Source: Psettodes erumei
Lineage: Eukaryota; Chordata; Actinopteri; Pleuronectiformes; Psettodidae
NCBI GenBank assembly: GCA_016785225.1
Contig: JAFBJZ010000639.1
Coordinates: forward strand, 496,001-560,000
DNA length: 64,000 bases
Direction: 5' to 3'
Below, one piece after another: positions 11,064-20,960 of this stretch. The notes beneath the pieces are model-generated. The model ran no database searches and was not told the DNA's origin. It saw nothing but the letters and a program-made list of their open reading frames with translations. A program made the position numbers and the translations under genes. The first letter of the stretch is position 1; each line of letters begins with the position of its first letter.

Positions 11064-11893
11064 TGGCAGAAGGGAGGGTTGGAAGGACAAAGAAAAATGC
11101 AGAGGAACAGAAATCAGGTTTTTCTCCTCTGTGAACCTTAAGGGCTCCTGACTATTCTTCAAAGGAGTTGGAGGCATGGCTACTGCCGTGGGTCTGTTTA
11201 ACTTTCTGTTTGTGCCTTTTGCACTCACCTTAAATTCTGACCCTCCTCTGTACACTTAACACCGCCACCAGCCTTTTTCTCATTCGTTTATGTACACAGA
11301 GGAAAAACAAACTCTCCCGCTGAAAGGGTGCCAAATCAAAAAGATAAATATGGGTGCTGGAAGAGAAATAGAAGCTGGAGTGATGAGAGAGGACAGAGGG
11401 AGGGTTTGAGCTTGTGTTTGAACTGGCCCAACAACTGATTAATCCGTTGTGTGCTACAAACCATCAGCTTCAAACAAAAACAACAGCAGTGTCACTTGGG
11501 AACGGGTGCTCTGATGTGCTAACATGTAGCACTGTGTCAGGATTAGCGAGACCAGGTACAGACTGTACCTCCCTACCTCTGAATCCCTGCCCACATCTGT
11601 GATTTTAAAGTAAAAATAAAATTCAATCAGTCTGATCATTAAGCTAGATAAAGGAGAGATGTCTTCCCCCGAGGCTGAATATGGCCACACCTTTCAGGCA
11701 CCAGAAGGACAAGCACAAAGTGTTTTTTTTCTGTGAGAAGTTGAAGGGTGTTTGAGGGTAGAGATGATGCTAGTTTTTAAAAAATATCTTCCTCTGATTT
11801 TTTTTTCATTCAAAATTTGACAAACTTCATGATTGGATTTCTGTTGGAACTGCGTTCCCCTTAAGCATTTTGAGCAACTTGTTTTTGTTCAAG

Positions 11894-11976
11894 GACGGCC
11901 CGAGTCTGCTGACCGTGTTTGCAAACTCCAGTGCCAAAGGGGCTGCACTGACAGCTGGAACCCTGTGACCAGCGAG
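11894..11976 (+). CDS. Possible single internal exon, cysteine-rich, unidentified
   Basis: I do not recognise the protein. The 83-bp segment is preceded by a T-rich run ending in CAAG (acceptor-like) and followed by GAG/GTGAGG, a strong donor. Reading after two leading bases gives 27 open codons beginning RPESADRVCKLQCQRGC and continuing through TDSW to SE; the donor then falls in phase 0. It contains three cysteines in C-x3-C-x3-C spacing and a tryptophan, which is unusual for a random translation and suggestive of a disulfide-rich extracellular module. 19 of 27 third codon positions are G or C. Against it: the exon is short, the other two frames are closed but nothing else in the window supports a gene, the acceptor is only fair, and no partner exons were recognised. 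If real, the window is partly intronic. Chance is a serious alternative. Confidence 0.27.
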
Positions 11977-12815
11977 GTGAGGAAAAAACATGCTCTCCGC
12001 TTATGATAAGTGGATAATGGTAAAGATCTTTTTGTCACTAAAATAAGTGCAGATGTAATCTGTGGTGCAACTTTGCGAATGACTGTTACTTTGTGGTGTC
12101 AGTATTGTTCACTATAACCTATGCATTTGGACCTCATGTTATAATTTTTGCACTCCACAGCTGTGGCCAGTATATTGTCTTGCATGTTACCTGCATCAAT
12201 TCTGCAAAATTTAAAAAGAGGGGGAAAAAAATCCATTTTGGATGTGAGCAACAGCGTAGCATGCATTTAGAGAGGAGGACATTTTTGTTATCACTTGGCC
12301 TACAGCAAGAGATATATTGAATTAATTTACTTAGGTTGGAATCAATAACCCATTAACTATAATTTATAGCATAAACTGCTACAGCCACCACAGGCCATCT
12401 CTTACAAGTCTTGTATAACTGTAGCAGGCTGCTGTGGAATAGATGGGCCATGCACGCCAAGCCAATAGGTTCTCCTCTTCATTTGCATACCTAACATGGT
12501 GTTCACACTCCAGTTGACACATTTGCAACCCGCCACTTATCCCATTACCGGCTGTCCCTGGTCGCGGCATTGTTTGCTGTGTCGGCAGTCTTTCTCGCTG
12601 GCTGGCCAGCTCATTTTCCACTGTGTCGTGTGTTGAGGCGCTCACAGGTTGTGTGGATGCTGGCTGAGCTCGACACAGGCGCACGTGTGCAGACTCGCGT
12701 GCCAGCACACACGCTTACACAAGCAGACCTTGTCACATAGATGCATATACAATGCTCTGTAGTAGCCTACATTCCAGTTTATACATGTTGAGGGTTACTG
12801 TAACAATGACAGAAA
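11977..12815. other. Gene-free stretch
   Basis: Unique-looking sequence with one minus-strand octamer (ATTTGCAT at 12481-12488). The 109-codon minus frame at 12379-12708 resembles no known protein. The 12580-12715 part is comparatively CpG-rich but lacks a recognisable core promoter. Confidence 0.5.
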
Positions 12816-12819
12816 GAAA

Positions 12820-12985
12820 AAATCTATTAAAGCCATGTTTTGTACCGTGGATGAGGTGCAACACTGTACCTCCTCAATCTCTAATTCCAAAGTGCCTTGC
12901 TTAAGGGCCCATTTGAACCAGCCACCTTCTGCACCAAAGTCAGTAGTGTAAACCACTGAGCTATCCCAGCCGATAGCTCTATATG
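12820..12985 (-). mobile_element. Decayed tRNA-derived SINE
   Basis: Read on the minus strand, the 5' part is tRNA-like. It has TAGCTCAGTGG (Pol III A-box type) complementary to 12953-12963 and GGTTCAAATG (B-box type) complementary to 12910-12919. A body with CCCTTAAGCAAGGCAC, a phrase typical of teleost SINEs, follows. The element ends near a T/A-rich segment by 12825. It is clearly no longer a functional tRNA: the acceptor stem is not preserved. Confidence 0.75.
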
Positions 12986-14817
12986 GCAAAATCTAAAATT
13001 CTCTATGCTGTACAGGGGTTTTATGTAAGACAAATACATAAACTTCATAATATAAAAAAACATTCTCACACAATGTATGATTACCAGTTATTTTTTTTCT
13101 TTTTTTAGTAAATGTCATGTAAATATTGTTCTTTCACATTAATGTGAGGTGTGTGAGCAATAAAGCTGATTAGATCACATTATCTCAACCTACACACACA
13201 CACAACTCCCTCTTTCTGTGTATTCTGTGAGTTGCTAATTTGGGGGTAATAATTTGTTATTAAAGGTTTAATTTTTGTTGGCTCCTTTGCTCTGGATGTT
13301 TAATTTGAGTCTTAAATAAACTCCCAGACCCTGCAGCCATTTTTGCTTCCATACCCTCCTATCCCCTCCCTTCTTCCCTCCCTCCCTTCCTGACTGCCTA
13401 ACTCCCAGCCCCTTATCTCCTGATTCGCTCTCTTTTGGGAGGGCAGCATTACAGTATAACTAGAACTGATTCCCACAGGCAACAAAAAGAAGCATCTATT
13501 AGTGTTCAAGGATGAGCTACCTTGTTCACCTTCAACATTGCTGCCGGATATAGTCTGTTACTGTCTCAGAGAGCCATAGTGGTATTTGCTTTTCCTCTGA
13601 ATGGGAGAGTTACAATATGTTGTCCAGCAGAACATCTTTCTCAGTTTCATGTTTTCACAGCAGGGGGGTCCTGGTATCTCTCGCACAAGACTTGCATTAC
13701 ATGACATTTCTGTTGAGCTCTGTTACCAAACGGCTGTGTAAACCGGCTTATACCAACATTCTGAACTCAGTGAACTTCACTGAATCGCTGAGCAGATTCT
13801 CCACGGTGGAGGACCGCAGCTTAATGCTGTATGTCACCCATGGATTTTCTGATAAGATCGTTTTCCACTACGCACATCTATTTTTTATGGGTTGTGTTGG
13901 TGGCATACTGAATAAATGAATATTCATGAATCTGCAGAAAGCCAATATGTATCATAGTGATTTCCACCCGTGTCATCAAGCTATGCAAATTACATCCTCA
14001 CATCTCCATACGGCCATACAGCCCCCTTTTTCTCCTTAATTAATGATGCTGAGAAAATGTTTTTTCTTCCAAGGAAAATTAGCTCCTTCAAGATGGAATC
14101 GGTGCAGATATTAATGGGAATTGATAACTCTTTTTTTTGACTTGATGATTTAAGGACATACATATTCCTCATCAGATGGTCACACTTCTTTATGTATGCA
14201 GTTTTAAGAAATGAATTTTCTGTCTGGGAACTAAGTAGAAATGAGGAGTGCACCGTTTCCATGAATTACTGATTCTCATCCATTTTAACTGATAATTAAT
14301 ATCCCACATTCAAATTTTGGTATATTATAATCATTGTGTTGTTCTTAGAATCAGTTACTTCAGAGATGCCATATTATACCTCACTGTCCTCCTCCCAGAA
14401 GTTGCTCATGAAAAATATTTTACATGCCAAAGTGTATGAAGCATTATTAGTATTGATTTTACTTTTGATGATACTTCCAAGGAAGCGGCGCATCTAAAAC
14501 TTACAAAGACACCCCCCTCAACCCCACCCTGCATTGTTTTAATAGAGAACATACCTGACAGCTATTAGCTGTATTACAAGTCATGCGTTCAATTCATCAT
14601 CTATGGCCAATGTGGGTGTCGAATCTTGTTTTCTTCATTGTTTGAGATGAAAAACAAGATTTTTTTTGGGGGGGGCGGCTTATGAAGAAGAGGATAAAGG
14701 GTGGATGTGAGGCTTGGCAGTAGAGCTTACAGTGGGGTCAAGCACTGATCATCACATTTCCTTTTTAAATCCATCTATATGCATATGCTCACATGCACAC
14801 ATTACAGCCTTTAGCTC
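12986..14817. other. Gene-free stretch
   Basis: Holds a short CA run (13193-13204), an octamer at 13983-13990 and AT-rich unique sequence. The 100-codon plus frame at 13617-13919 and the 90-codon minus frame at 13990-14262 have no recognisable features. GAATATTCATGAATCTG around 13917 and ATTAATTAATGATG near 14036 are AT-rich regulatory-looking words, too weak to call. Confidence 0.5.
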
Positions 14818-14840
14818 TGTGTGTGTGTGTGTGTCTGTGT
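14818..14840. repeat. (GT)n microsatellite
   Basis: About 23 bp of GT with one C interruption. Confidence 0.85.
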
Positions 14841-14968
14841 AGTTGCACGCTCACACACTGCATCAGACGGAGGGGAGGTTAAGTCACACACAGAGACAAA
14901 AAGCAGATGGGTGAAATCAAATGAGTAAAGGAGAATACTGCAAATTATTTAAGTGTGTGCTTATGCAT

Positions 14969-14996
14969 GTGTGTGTGAGAGAGAGAATATATGTCG
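14969..14996. repeat. Compound (TG)n(GA)n microsatellite
   Basis: A short TG run passes directly into GA repeats. Confidence 0.8.
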
Positions 14997-16239
14997 GGGA
15001 GAATCCATGCAGGATGGAGGCAGTAGCTCACTGACAGTCTGCACCGCCATGCTCAGCCAGTTCATTGCTGTCATTCCTTACATCTTTTGACATTTTCAAT
15101 TATGTCTTTCACACATGGCTGGGCACTTGTTTTTTTTTCTTTCTATGCTCACCTCATCATCCTCCTCTGCTTTTCTCTCCTGCTCCCTCCTTCCTGTTTT
15201 ATTCCTCCACCTTCATTCCATTTCCTTTTTAAGTGGCTGCTCCCTCCTTGCTTTGTGTGGCCCTTTTCATATGAGGGGGGTCAGGTAGCTCAGGGATCCT
15301 ATTACTCCCCCGCTCTGTGGTGAACAGAGCAAGGCGGGGGGCGGGCCAGGTGAGCGAGGGCTCGTGCGATGGAGGAGTGAAAAGGATGCTTTCAGATGTG
15401 TCAAGGACTCCAGTTCAATTTATCTGGTGATTCTGAGGGGCACCTCACAGGGCGCGAGGTGCAGAAACTATAGGTGGACTTGTGGTTTTGGAGAGCTGCA
15501 GTACATCCTTCTAACCACTCATCCACCTGACAACAATGGAGAGGAGATTTATATCTGTCAGTGATATCTGTTGCAAAGGTGATTCACTTGAGCTATTTAT
15601 TCTGAAATTTCTGCATGATTCTCATTATCGGTGGCAATACTGATATTGTTAGCTCATGTGTAAAACCTGGACTACAATCATGAATTTACATTATTTCTTT
15701 CCTCACTATTAGAGTGAGGGGAAATACATGCATTTACGCAGTTACTGGCAATTTTGATTTTTCAATTTCATCATTGTTTTATTTCAAGCTGCTATTCATG
15801 TTCTGCAGTTCTCCCACAGCTCTGGGGTGTTTTTCAGCATCTTTCAGCTCATTGTTAAAATTTTTGGGCCTACGTCTTTACTGATTACTTCTCATCAGTG
15901 TCATTTCCCGGCACAATACTTCATGCAGGTTTAATTTGTGAGTTTACTTGAGGGGTTATGATTTTACATGCATAACAATACACATGATCATATGATGCAT
16001 TGATTTAAATGGAACAATTCAGCAGTTAATGAAGAAGTTTAGCTTAGCTCTACCTCATCTTGCTTAAACAATACAATGCTAATTACAAAGGTGATGGTAA
16101 TGACAAATTTAGATACATAAAGTATATTTTCACAGTTCAGGGTTTTATAGAAAGTGATTTTGAAAGACAGGACAGGAAATGAAAGATATGCAATTTCACC
16201 CTGACAATCACTGTAAACGTACACTGCCTTTCATATTGT
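14997..16239. other. Gene-free stretch
   Basis: Pyrimidine-rich 15120-15260 and a short GC-rich patch near 15300-15365, then AT-rich unique sequence. No exon, repeat family or strong regulatory motif cluster was recognised. Confidence 0.5.
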
Positions 16240-16565
16240 AGTGGATTGACTGTGCGATTGATTATCTTGCTGACTAATTGATTGAGTCATAATGAGGACA
16301 TAATGTTTTTTTCTCCACTAAGAGCATCAGAGGATATACAACATCCATAATGCATGTTCCATATTAAGGGGCACAGGGATCATTTTCCTGCAAGACCAAC
16401 TGATGGATTTGCTGATTGATTGATTGGCTGACTGACTAATTGATTGGTTTTGTAATGAGAGGACAACACATTTTTCTCCATTAAGCTGAACCAGAGAGGG
16501 GGATTCCCTTTTGCTGGCAACCATGATGTAATGCGTAGGTTCTAATGACCTCAGCATAATCACCA
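16240..16565 (+). repeat. Diverged tandem duplication of a unit of about 160 bp
   Basis: Two copies align at an offset of about 162 bp. Both contain GACTAATTGATTG, then (T)AATGAG, then a GGACA core, then TTTTTCTCCA(C/T)TAAG, then a CAGAG block. Downstream, CATAATGC/GATGTAATGC also correspond. Copy 1 starts near 16240 and copy 2 near 16400. The divergence is substantial, so the duplication is old. The AATTGATTG words recur in both copies and look like homeodomain-type sites. Confidence 0.65.
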
Positions 16566-16783
16566 CTATTATGAAACAGGCCCTCGGCTCTCAAAACCAC
16601 TTCATCACCGGTATTGCCTACTCATGCCTACAGCCATCGCTCATTCACTCCTCACTCCTCTTTCACAAAGTCAGCCAAACTCATTACCAGCGCTGCTGCC
16701 AGATCTGCAGCCAAATCACAGCAGAAATTTAGCAGTTGGCCAACAAGGCTTTGTCTGCATGAGTTTGGATTACAAAAGATAGG

Positions 16784-16788
<5 letters not shown>

Positions 16789-16832
<44 letters not shown>

Positions 16833-16850
16833 AGAGAGAGAGAGAGAGAG
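16789..16850. repeat. Compound (TG)21(GA)10 microsatellite
   Basis: A pure TG run of about 40 bp, one CG step, then pure GA, followed by a second short TG run. The frames encoding Cys-Val and Arg-Glu repeats are artefacts. Confidence 0.97.
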
Positions 16851-17144
16851 TGTGTGAGTCAGAGAGAAGGAGCGATAGTGATCTTCTGGTGTTGCCAAAC
16901 CCTGGTTGTATTCAATTTCACCAGGGGGCAGTCAAGGAGATTGGAGGCCAGATTGCTATTTTTCTAGGCTAATCGTTGGAGCAGGTTGCCAGGTCCTCTA
17001 CCCTCCACCCCCTACCCCGACTTGCTGCTCCCAACCGTAACCCTTCAGCAGGAGATCCCTCTCTTGGCAAGAAGGTGGTAGAAAAAGCAGGAGGGAGGAA
17101 AATGGGGGAAGTCGGTCGTGCGGGCTGAACAAGAGAAATGGGGG

Positions 17145-17265
17145 AGTCATGGTCAAGGGCTGATTAATGAGCCTTTAATTTAATCAGCAATTCCCATCTC
17201 ACCAGGGCCTCTCCACGTGGCTCTGTTGCAGCTTATTATTTTTAACAAGTCTGTGATCTCCCCCC
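17145..17265. promoter_or_regulatory. Candidate regulatory island
   Basis: Repeat-free stretch with GATTAATGAG, TTTAATTTAATCAGC and TTATTATTTTTAAC words interleaved with CACGTGG (E-box core CACGTG near 17213-17218). ATTA and TAAT cores with an E-box in 120 bp suggest an enhancer. Motif-based inference only. Confidence 0.3.
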
Positions 17266-17406
17266 TTGCCTTTGCTCTTTTTCTCCCTCTTTCTGTCTTT
17301 TCCAGTTCCTCCTTTATACCACACTCTTATCTGTGTCGGAGTCTGGGATGTGAATAGAGGAGCAATGATTAATGGAGATTTAAGACCTATGAAGGATGTC
17401 TAATCA

Positions 17407-17433
17407 CTCTCTCTCTCTCTCTCTCTATCTATC
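17407..17433. repeat. (CT)n(TATC)n microsatellite
   Basis: About 20 bp of CT passing into two to three TATC units. Confidence 0.9.
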
Positions 17434-18127
17434 TTTCTCACTCCTTAAACAAAGCTGACTGCTGTAGGCTGGATTTCAGACTAGAGAACTGCTGTTATGT
17501 AGCCAATTACTGTGATGAAGGCTCAAAGATGGCCCATGACACTTATTTCATATGCTGAAATTAGAGGTGTGATGAGAGTAAAAGCATGTGTGTGGGAATT
17601 CTTCTCTGTACGTTTGTCTGCCGTGTATTTTTTTTTCACTGACTTGACCTTTTGTCTTGACACTTCACTCTCATGTTTCCACACACAGACAAATAAGATT
17701 GCCCTTCGTCAGGTAATAATAATAATTTTGTTGTATTGCACATAAGCCTCTGTTCTATACAGTCATTTTCATTTGTTTAGTGACCAGAACCTCATGTTCA
17801 CTCTCTGCTCGCTATTTATTCATATTCATTTTCCCTTTCCACTTCCAGCTCAATCAGCTAACTGACAGCATTCACATATACCAGTCAGATTTTTGCCCAA
17901 AAACCTCTGTGGGCCAATCATTTCTTTGCTGTCAAACTTTAATATAACTGGTTCTTTCCCTGCTGCCTTCAGCTGTCATTTCAGTGTCAGATCTGTGCAG
18001 CCCCCCTCCACTCAAATTACCTCCAGTTTTCATCAAAACCTTCTCCATTGGGTCCCTCCACTGAACTCATCAGAAGTCCTGTCCCTAGGTCATTCCTGCA
18101 CAGTTTACCACCCCTTTTTTTAATTCA
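17434..18127. other. Gene-free stretch
   Basis: AT-rich unique sequence. The short frames show no domain. Confidence 0.5.
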
Positions 18128-18290
18128 TTTTTTTTGGCCTTTGCGGCTTTATTATGACCGGAGCAGTGACAGAGAGTGAGCGGAATGACATGCGGTAAAT
18201 GGTTCAGTCGGCAGGTAGCCAAACCAAGGGACCTTGTGCTCGAGGCCATAAGCCCAAGTGATATGTGGATTGCCCTCTTGACATAGTAAT
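18128..18290 (-). mobile_element. 3' part of a decayed teleost SINE
   Basis: On the minus strand the order is a CTTGGGCTTATGG-like head remnant, a GACTGAACC region, then GCATGTCATTCCGCTCACTC, then AATAAAGCCGCAAAGGCCAAAAA at the tail. This order of motifs (GCATGTCATTC, pyrimidine-rich body, AATAAAGGCAAAA-type tail) is one I know from widespread fish tRNA-SINEs. It is strongly diverged, and the A- and B-boxes are not clear. Confidence 0.6.
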
Positions 18291-18893
18291 AACATACTCA
18301 ACAACATGTTAAATGCTGCGATTCTGAAAAACAGTAACATTAACAAAACGAAAAATCCATGTGGTCAGGTGACCAATACAAACAATAGAAACAATAGCCA
18401 AATGCAAAAAAAGGTAATAACCTGATTTATCCTTTTACAGTCCAACAGCAAATGTGCTGTATGTCTGTCAAATGGTAGAAAAACAGTGTAAAAATATTTT
18501 TTTGTCGCGTTACCCCAACAGCAAAATAAAGACATAAAAAAACCTTCCCTCACACAGTCACTCTGCATACTAGATGCCCTTGCTCACATTTTGGCTGGAT
18601 AAAACAGCACACACAGCACATTTTTTTTTATAAATGCCAAACCAATTCATTTATTTCTCGATAATTGGAAATGATGGCAGGTTAAAAAAAAAGAGAGAAT
18701 AAGAAGTGACGGAAGAAGAAAGGCTTTGTAGTGAGTCAGAATGGAGATGAGAGAAGCTCTTTAATTCTACCTCTGATTACTAAGTGGCTCCGTCCATTAT
18801 CTTTACAGAGTGAATAGCAGAACACCATAAAGGTAAAATGTGACTCATCCATCCCCTCTGGTTATCACACTCGTGGCTTATGGGAGCCCCCCC
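18291..18893. other. Gene-free stretch
   Basis: AT-rich, with A-runs near 18408 and 18537 and a purine-rich patch at 18680-18760. Nothing recognisable. Confidence 0.5.
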
Positions 18894-18920
18894 ACCACAC
18901 ACACACACACACACACACAC
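18894..18920. repeat. (CA)n microsatellite
   Basis: A C-run followed by about 26 bp of CA dinucleotides. Confidence 0.92.
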
Positions 18921-19448
18921 AATCCCTGCCATGGCACCCCAGCTCCAACCCCAATCCATCCCCAAACCAACTGACACAGTGCCTACTTAACACACAACTC
19001 CTCAGAAAGTGCATTCAGATAGCTTGTCCCTGTGTATGCAGGTGTTTGTCAAATTCCTTTTACACTGGACGTCCGTGGATATATGTGTTCACGAGAGACT
19101 TTTGCGTATGTATGAGGGTTTGTGTATGCATGAAAATGTGCATATGTGTCTTTGTAAGAGTCTGTGTCAGGTCATTTCATATGTGTCCTCTCTCAATCTG
19201 AGACAAGGGGAGGAGTATGTTGGTCCCCTCTCCTATCCTTTGCCTTGGTGCTCTGAGAGGTATTGCCTCTCTTATTGCTGTTGAAAAGCCCCATCAGTGC
19301 CAGGCGCAGTGATTTATGTCTCTGATCCCCTCCACCTCCAGCTCCTTTCCATTAGGCTTTACAATATTCCCCCCATTGTTCAGCTCCCGGCGTTATCGGC
19401 CCTGCCCAGGCCTGTCAGCAGGACCTGCCCCATACACAATCGCAGCAA

Positions 19449-19790
19449 CGAGAGGAGGGGGGGGCTGATAGGATGGAGCTAGAGATCGAAGAGGTGGGCT
19501 ACAACAGATAGGAGGAGGGGAGGGAAAGAAAGAGTGCTGGGATGAAGAGGAAGATAGAGTAGGGGCATAGAGAGATGGGTGGGGGTGGGAGAGGGAGAAA
19601 GGAAAGATAGAGGGGATGGGATGAGAGGAAGAAGAGGAAGATGAGGTGGAGGGCAGCATGTTGAGGGAAGTGTAGAAATGGGAGATGTCCATCTAAGCCC
19701 TGGTTTTATTGTCTCTGAGAGGGTGGAGGTGGTGACGATGGAGGGAGGGGGAGGGAGACATAAGTTGGGCAAAATGTGAGGGGCTGACTG
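19449..19790 (+). repeat. Long purine-rich (GA/GGA) tract
   Basis: Roughly 340 bp dominated by A and G on the plus strand, including many AGAGG/GGAGG words. The 99- and 119-codon minus-strand frames across it (Ser/Pro/Leu-rich) are artefacts. Such mirror-like homopurine tracts can form triplex structures. Confidence 0.8.
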
Positions 19791-19794
19791 TAAC

Positions 19795-20150
19795 AATGAG
19801 AGGCGGAGATGCCATTTGGTTGTAATGCCGTGGGACATTCTCTTAGTATATGTCCATTAAGATATAGATTTTATTGCCTCCGAATGGGTTGGGGTCGCTG
19901 TGTGTTCGGAGCAGTGTTGGGGAGATAAGGTGACGGTGATGGTCCAGGCGAGTGCAGCTCTTTGATATAGACCCCGCTCTGTCAGTTCCAGGCGGCTTTA
20001 TTGCCTGATGCATTTGGTTAAATACAGCTGCATTTTTGGGCCGAGGGTTACAATACAGTGCAGACAGATGCAGCAGAGCTGTTAAGTGTTCGTACAATGA
20101 ATGTTTGAAAGGCAGCCTGGAGAAAGGTCGAGAGGGCCACACGAGCTGAA
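19795..20150. promoter_or_regulatory. Candidate regulatory island
   Basis: Repeat-free DNA with higher CpG content than its surroundings, starting right after the purine tract. It contains AAGATATAGATTTTATTGCCTCC, CTTTGATATAG, GGCTTTATTGCCTGATGCATTTGG and TTAAATACAGCTGC words. The paired TTTATTGCCT words at about 19869 and 19996 resemble caudal/HOX-type cores repeated 127 bp apart. The minus-strand 99-codon frame here shows no protein-like features. Enhancer role inferred. Confidence 0.33.
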
Positions 20151-20789
20151 TGTGAATGAGGGAGGACTATTTAAAGAGATTCAGGATCGATGCATGCCTT
20201 GATGATGTGTAAGTGAAAATGGAGGACGTAAAGGTTGTTTGTGAGGGTGAGGCATTGAAAGGTCCAGCACGCTTAACAGGAGTTTTGATATTTTAACTTG
20301 CAAACACTACAAGGTAACTTCTCATTGACAGTACTTGAGGGTGTATTTCTTCATCTGTTGACAATGCAAAGGAAATTCACTACATTTTCATCATAAAGCT
20401 AGAATTTATTGTTTTTCCTTTGCCATCGGTAAATGGACCCCACCACCCATTTTAACTGTGACAAAAGTCAAATGCTCGTAAATGGCAAAAGTCTTCCTAT
20501 TTGTTTCAGTGGTGCATATGACTACCCAGACAATGACATGGTAAATTTAAAATGAATTGCAAATCACCCTCATTTTATATGCAGGGGCCTCTTCTCCCTC
20601 GAAGAGCCGGCTCGTTCCTGTAAAAGATCTTTTTGACATATACCTTTAAGAAGAGGAAGATGAGAAAGCGGGGATGAAAAGGAGAAGAGGAAGGAGCGAG
20701 GAGGGGTAAGGAGGGTGGCATGATAAGCTTGCTTGCTTTCAACTCTGCGGAGGATAAGGGAGAAGAAGTTTTAATATCTCTAAATCAGC
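20151..20789. other. Gene-free stretch
   Basis: Mostly unique AT-rich sequence, then a purine-rich patch around 20645-20770. No exon recognised. Confidence 0.5.
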
Positions 20790-20960
20790 AGCTCGATATT
20801 GAAAGTGTCATCTAATTGAAAATGATTTAGGACACCGGGCCTGCCTGGCAATCGTATATAAATTCACTCCTGACACCAGCTCCAAAGTCTCTCTATTTCT
20901 ACTTTATGAGTCATTTGCATGGTGGGGGCCTTGGAGAGTATAAACCATGCAAATGATATG
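20790..20960. promoter_or_regulatory. Candidate regulatory island with an inverted octamer pair
   Basis: The segment 20790-20885 carries CGATATTGAAAG, CATCTAATTGAAAATG and CAATCGTATATAAATTC words. It is followed by a perfect 13-bp inverted repeat (20911-20923 and 20944-20956) in which each arm contains an ATGCAAAT octamer facing the other. POU-domain factors are known to bind such octamers. The symmetrical arrangement is seen directly; activity is inferred. Confidence 0.42.
20911..20956. repeat. Perfect 13-bp inverted repeat containing two octamers
   Basis: The left arm TCATTTGCATGGT and right arm ACCATGCAAATGA are exact reverse complements with a 20-bp spacer. Each holds one octamer. Confidence 0.9.

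Noticed and set aside
12900..12985. Possible functional tRNA gene (minus strand)
   Set aside because: A- and B-box-like words are present, but the acceptor and T stems are not intact and a SINE body follows. It is a SINE head.
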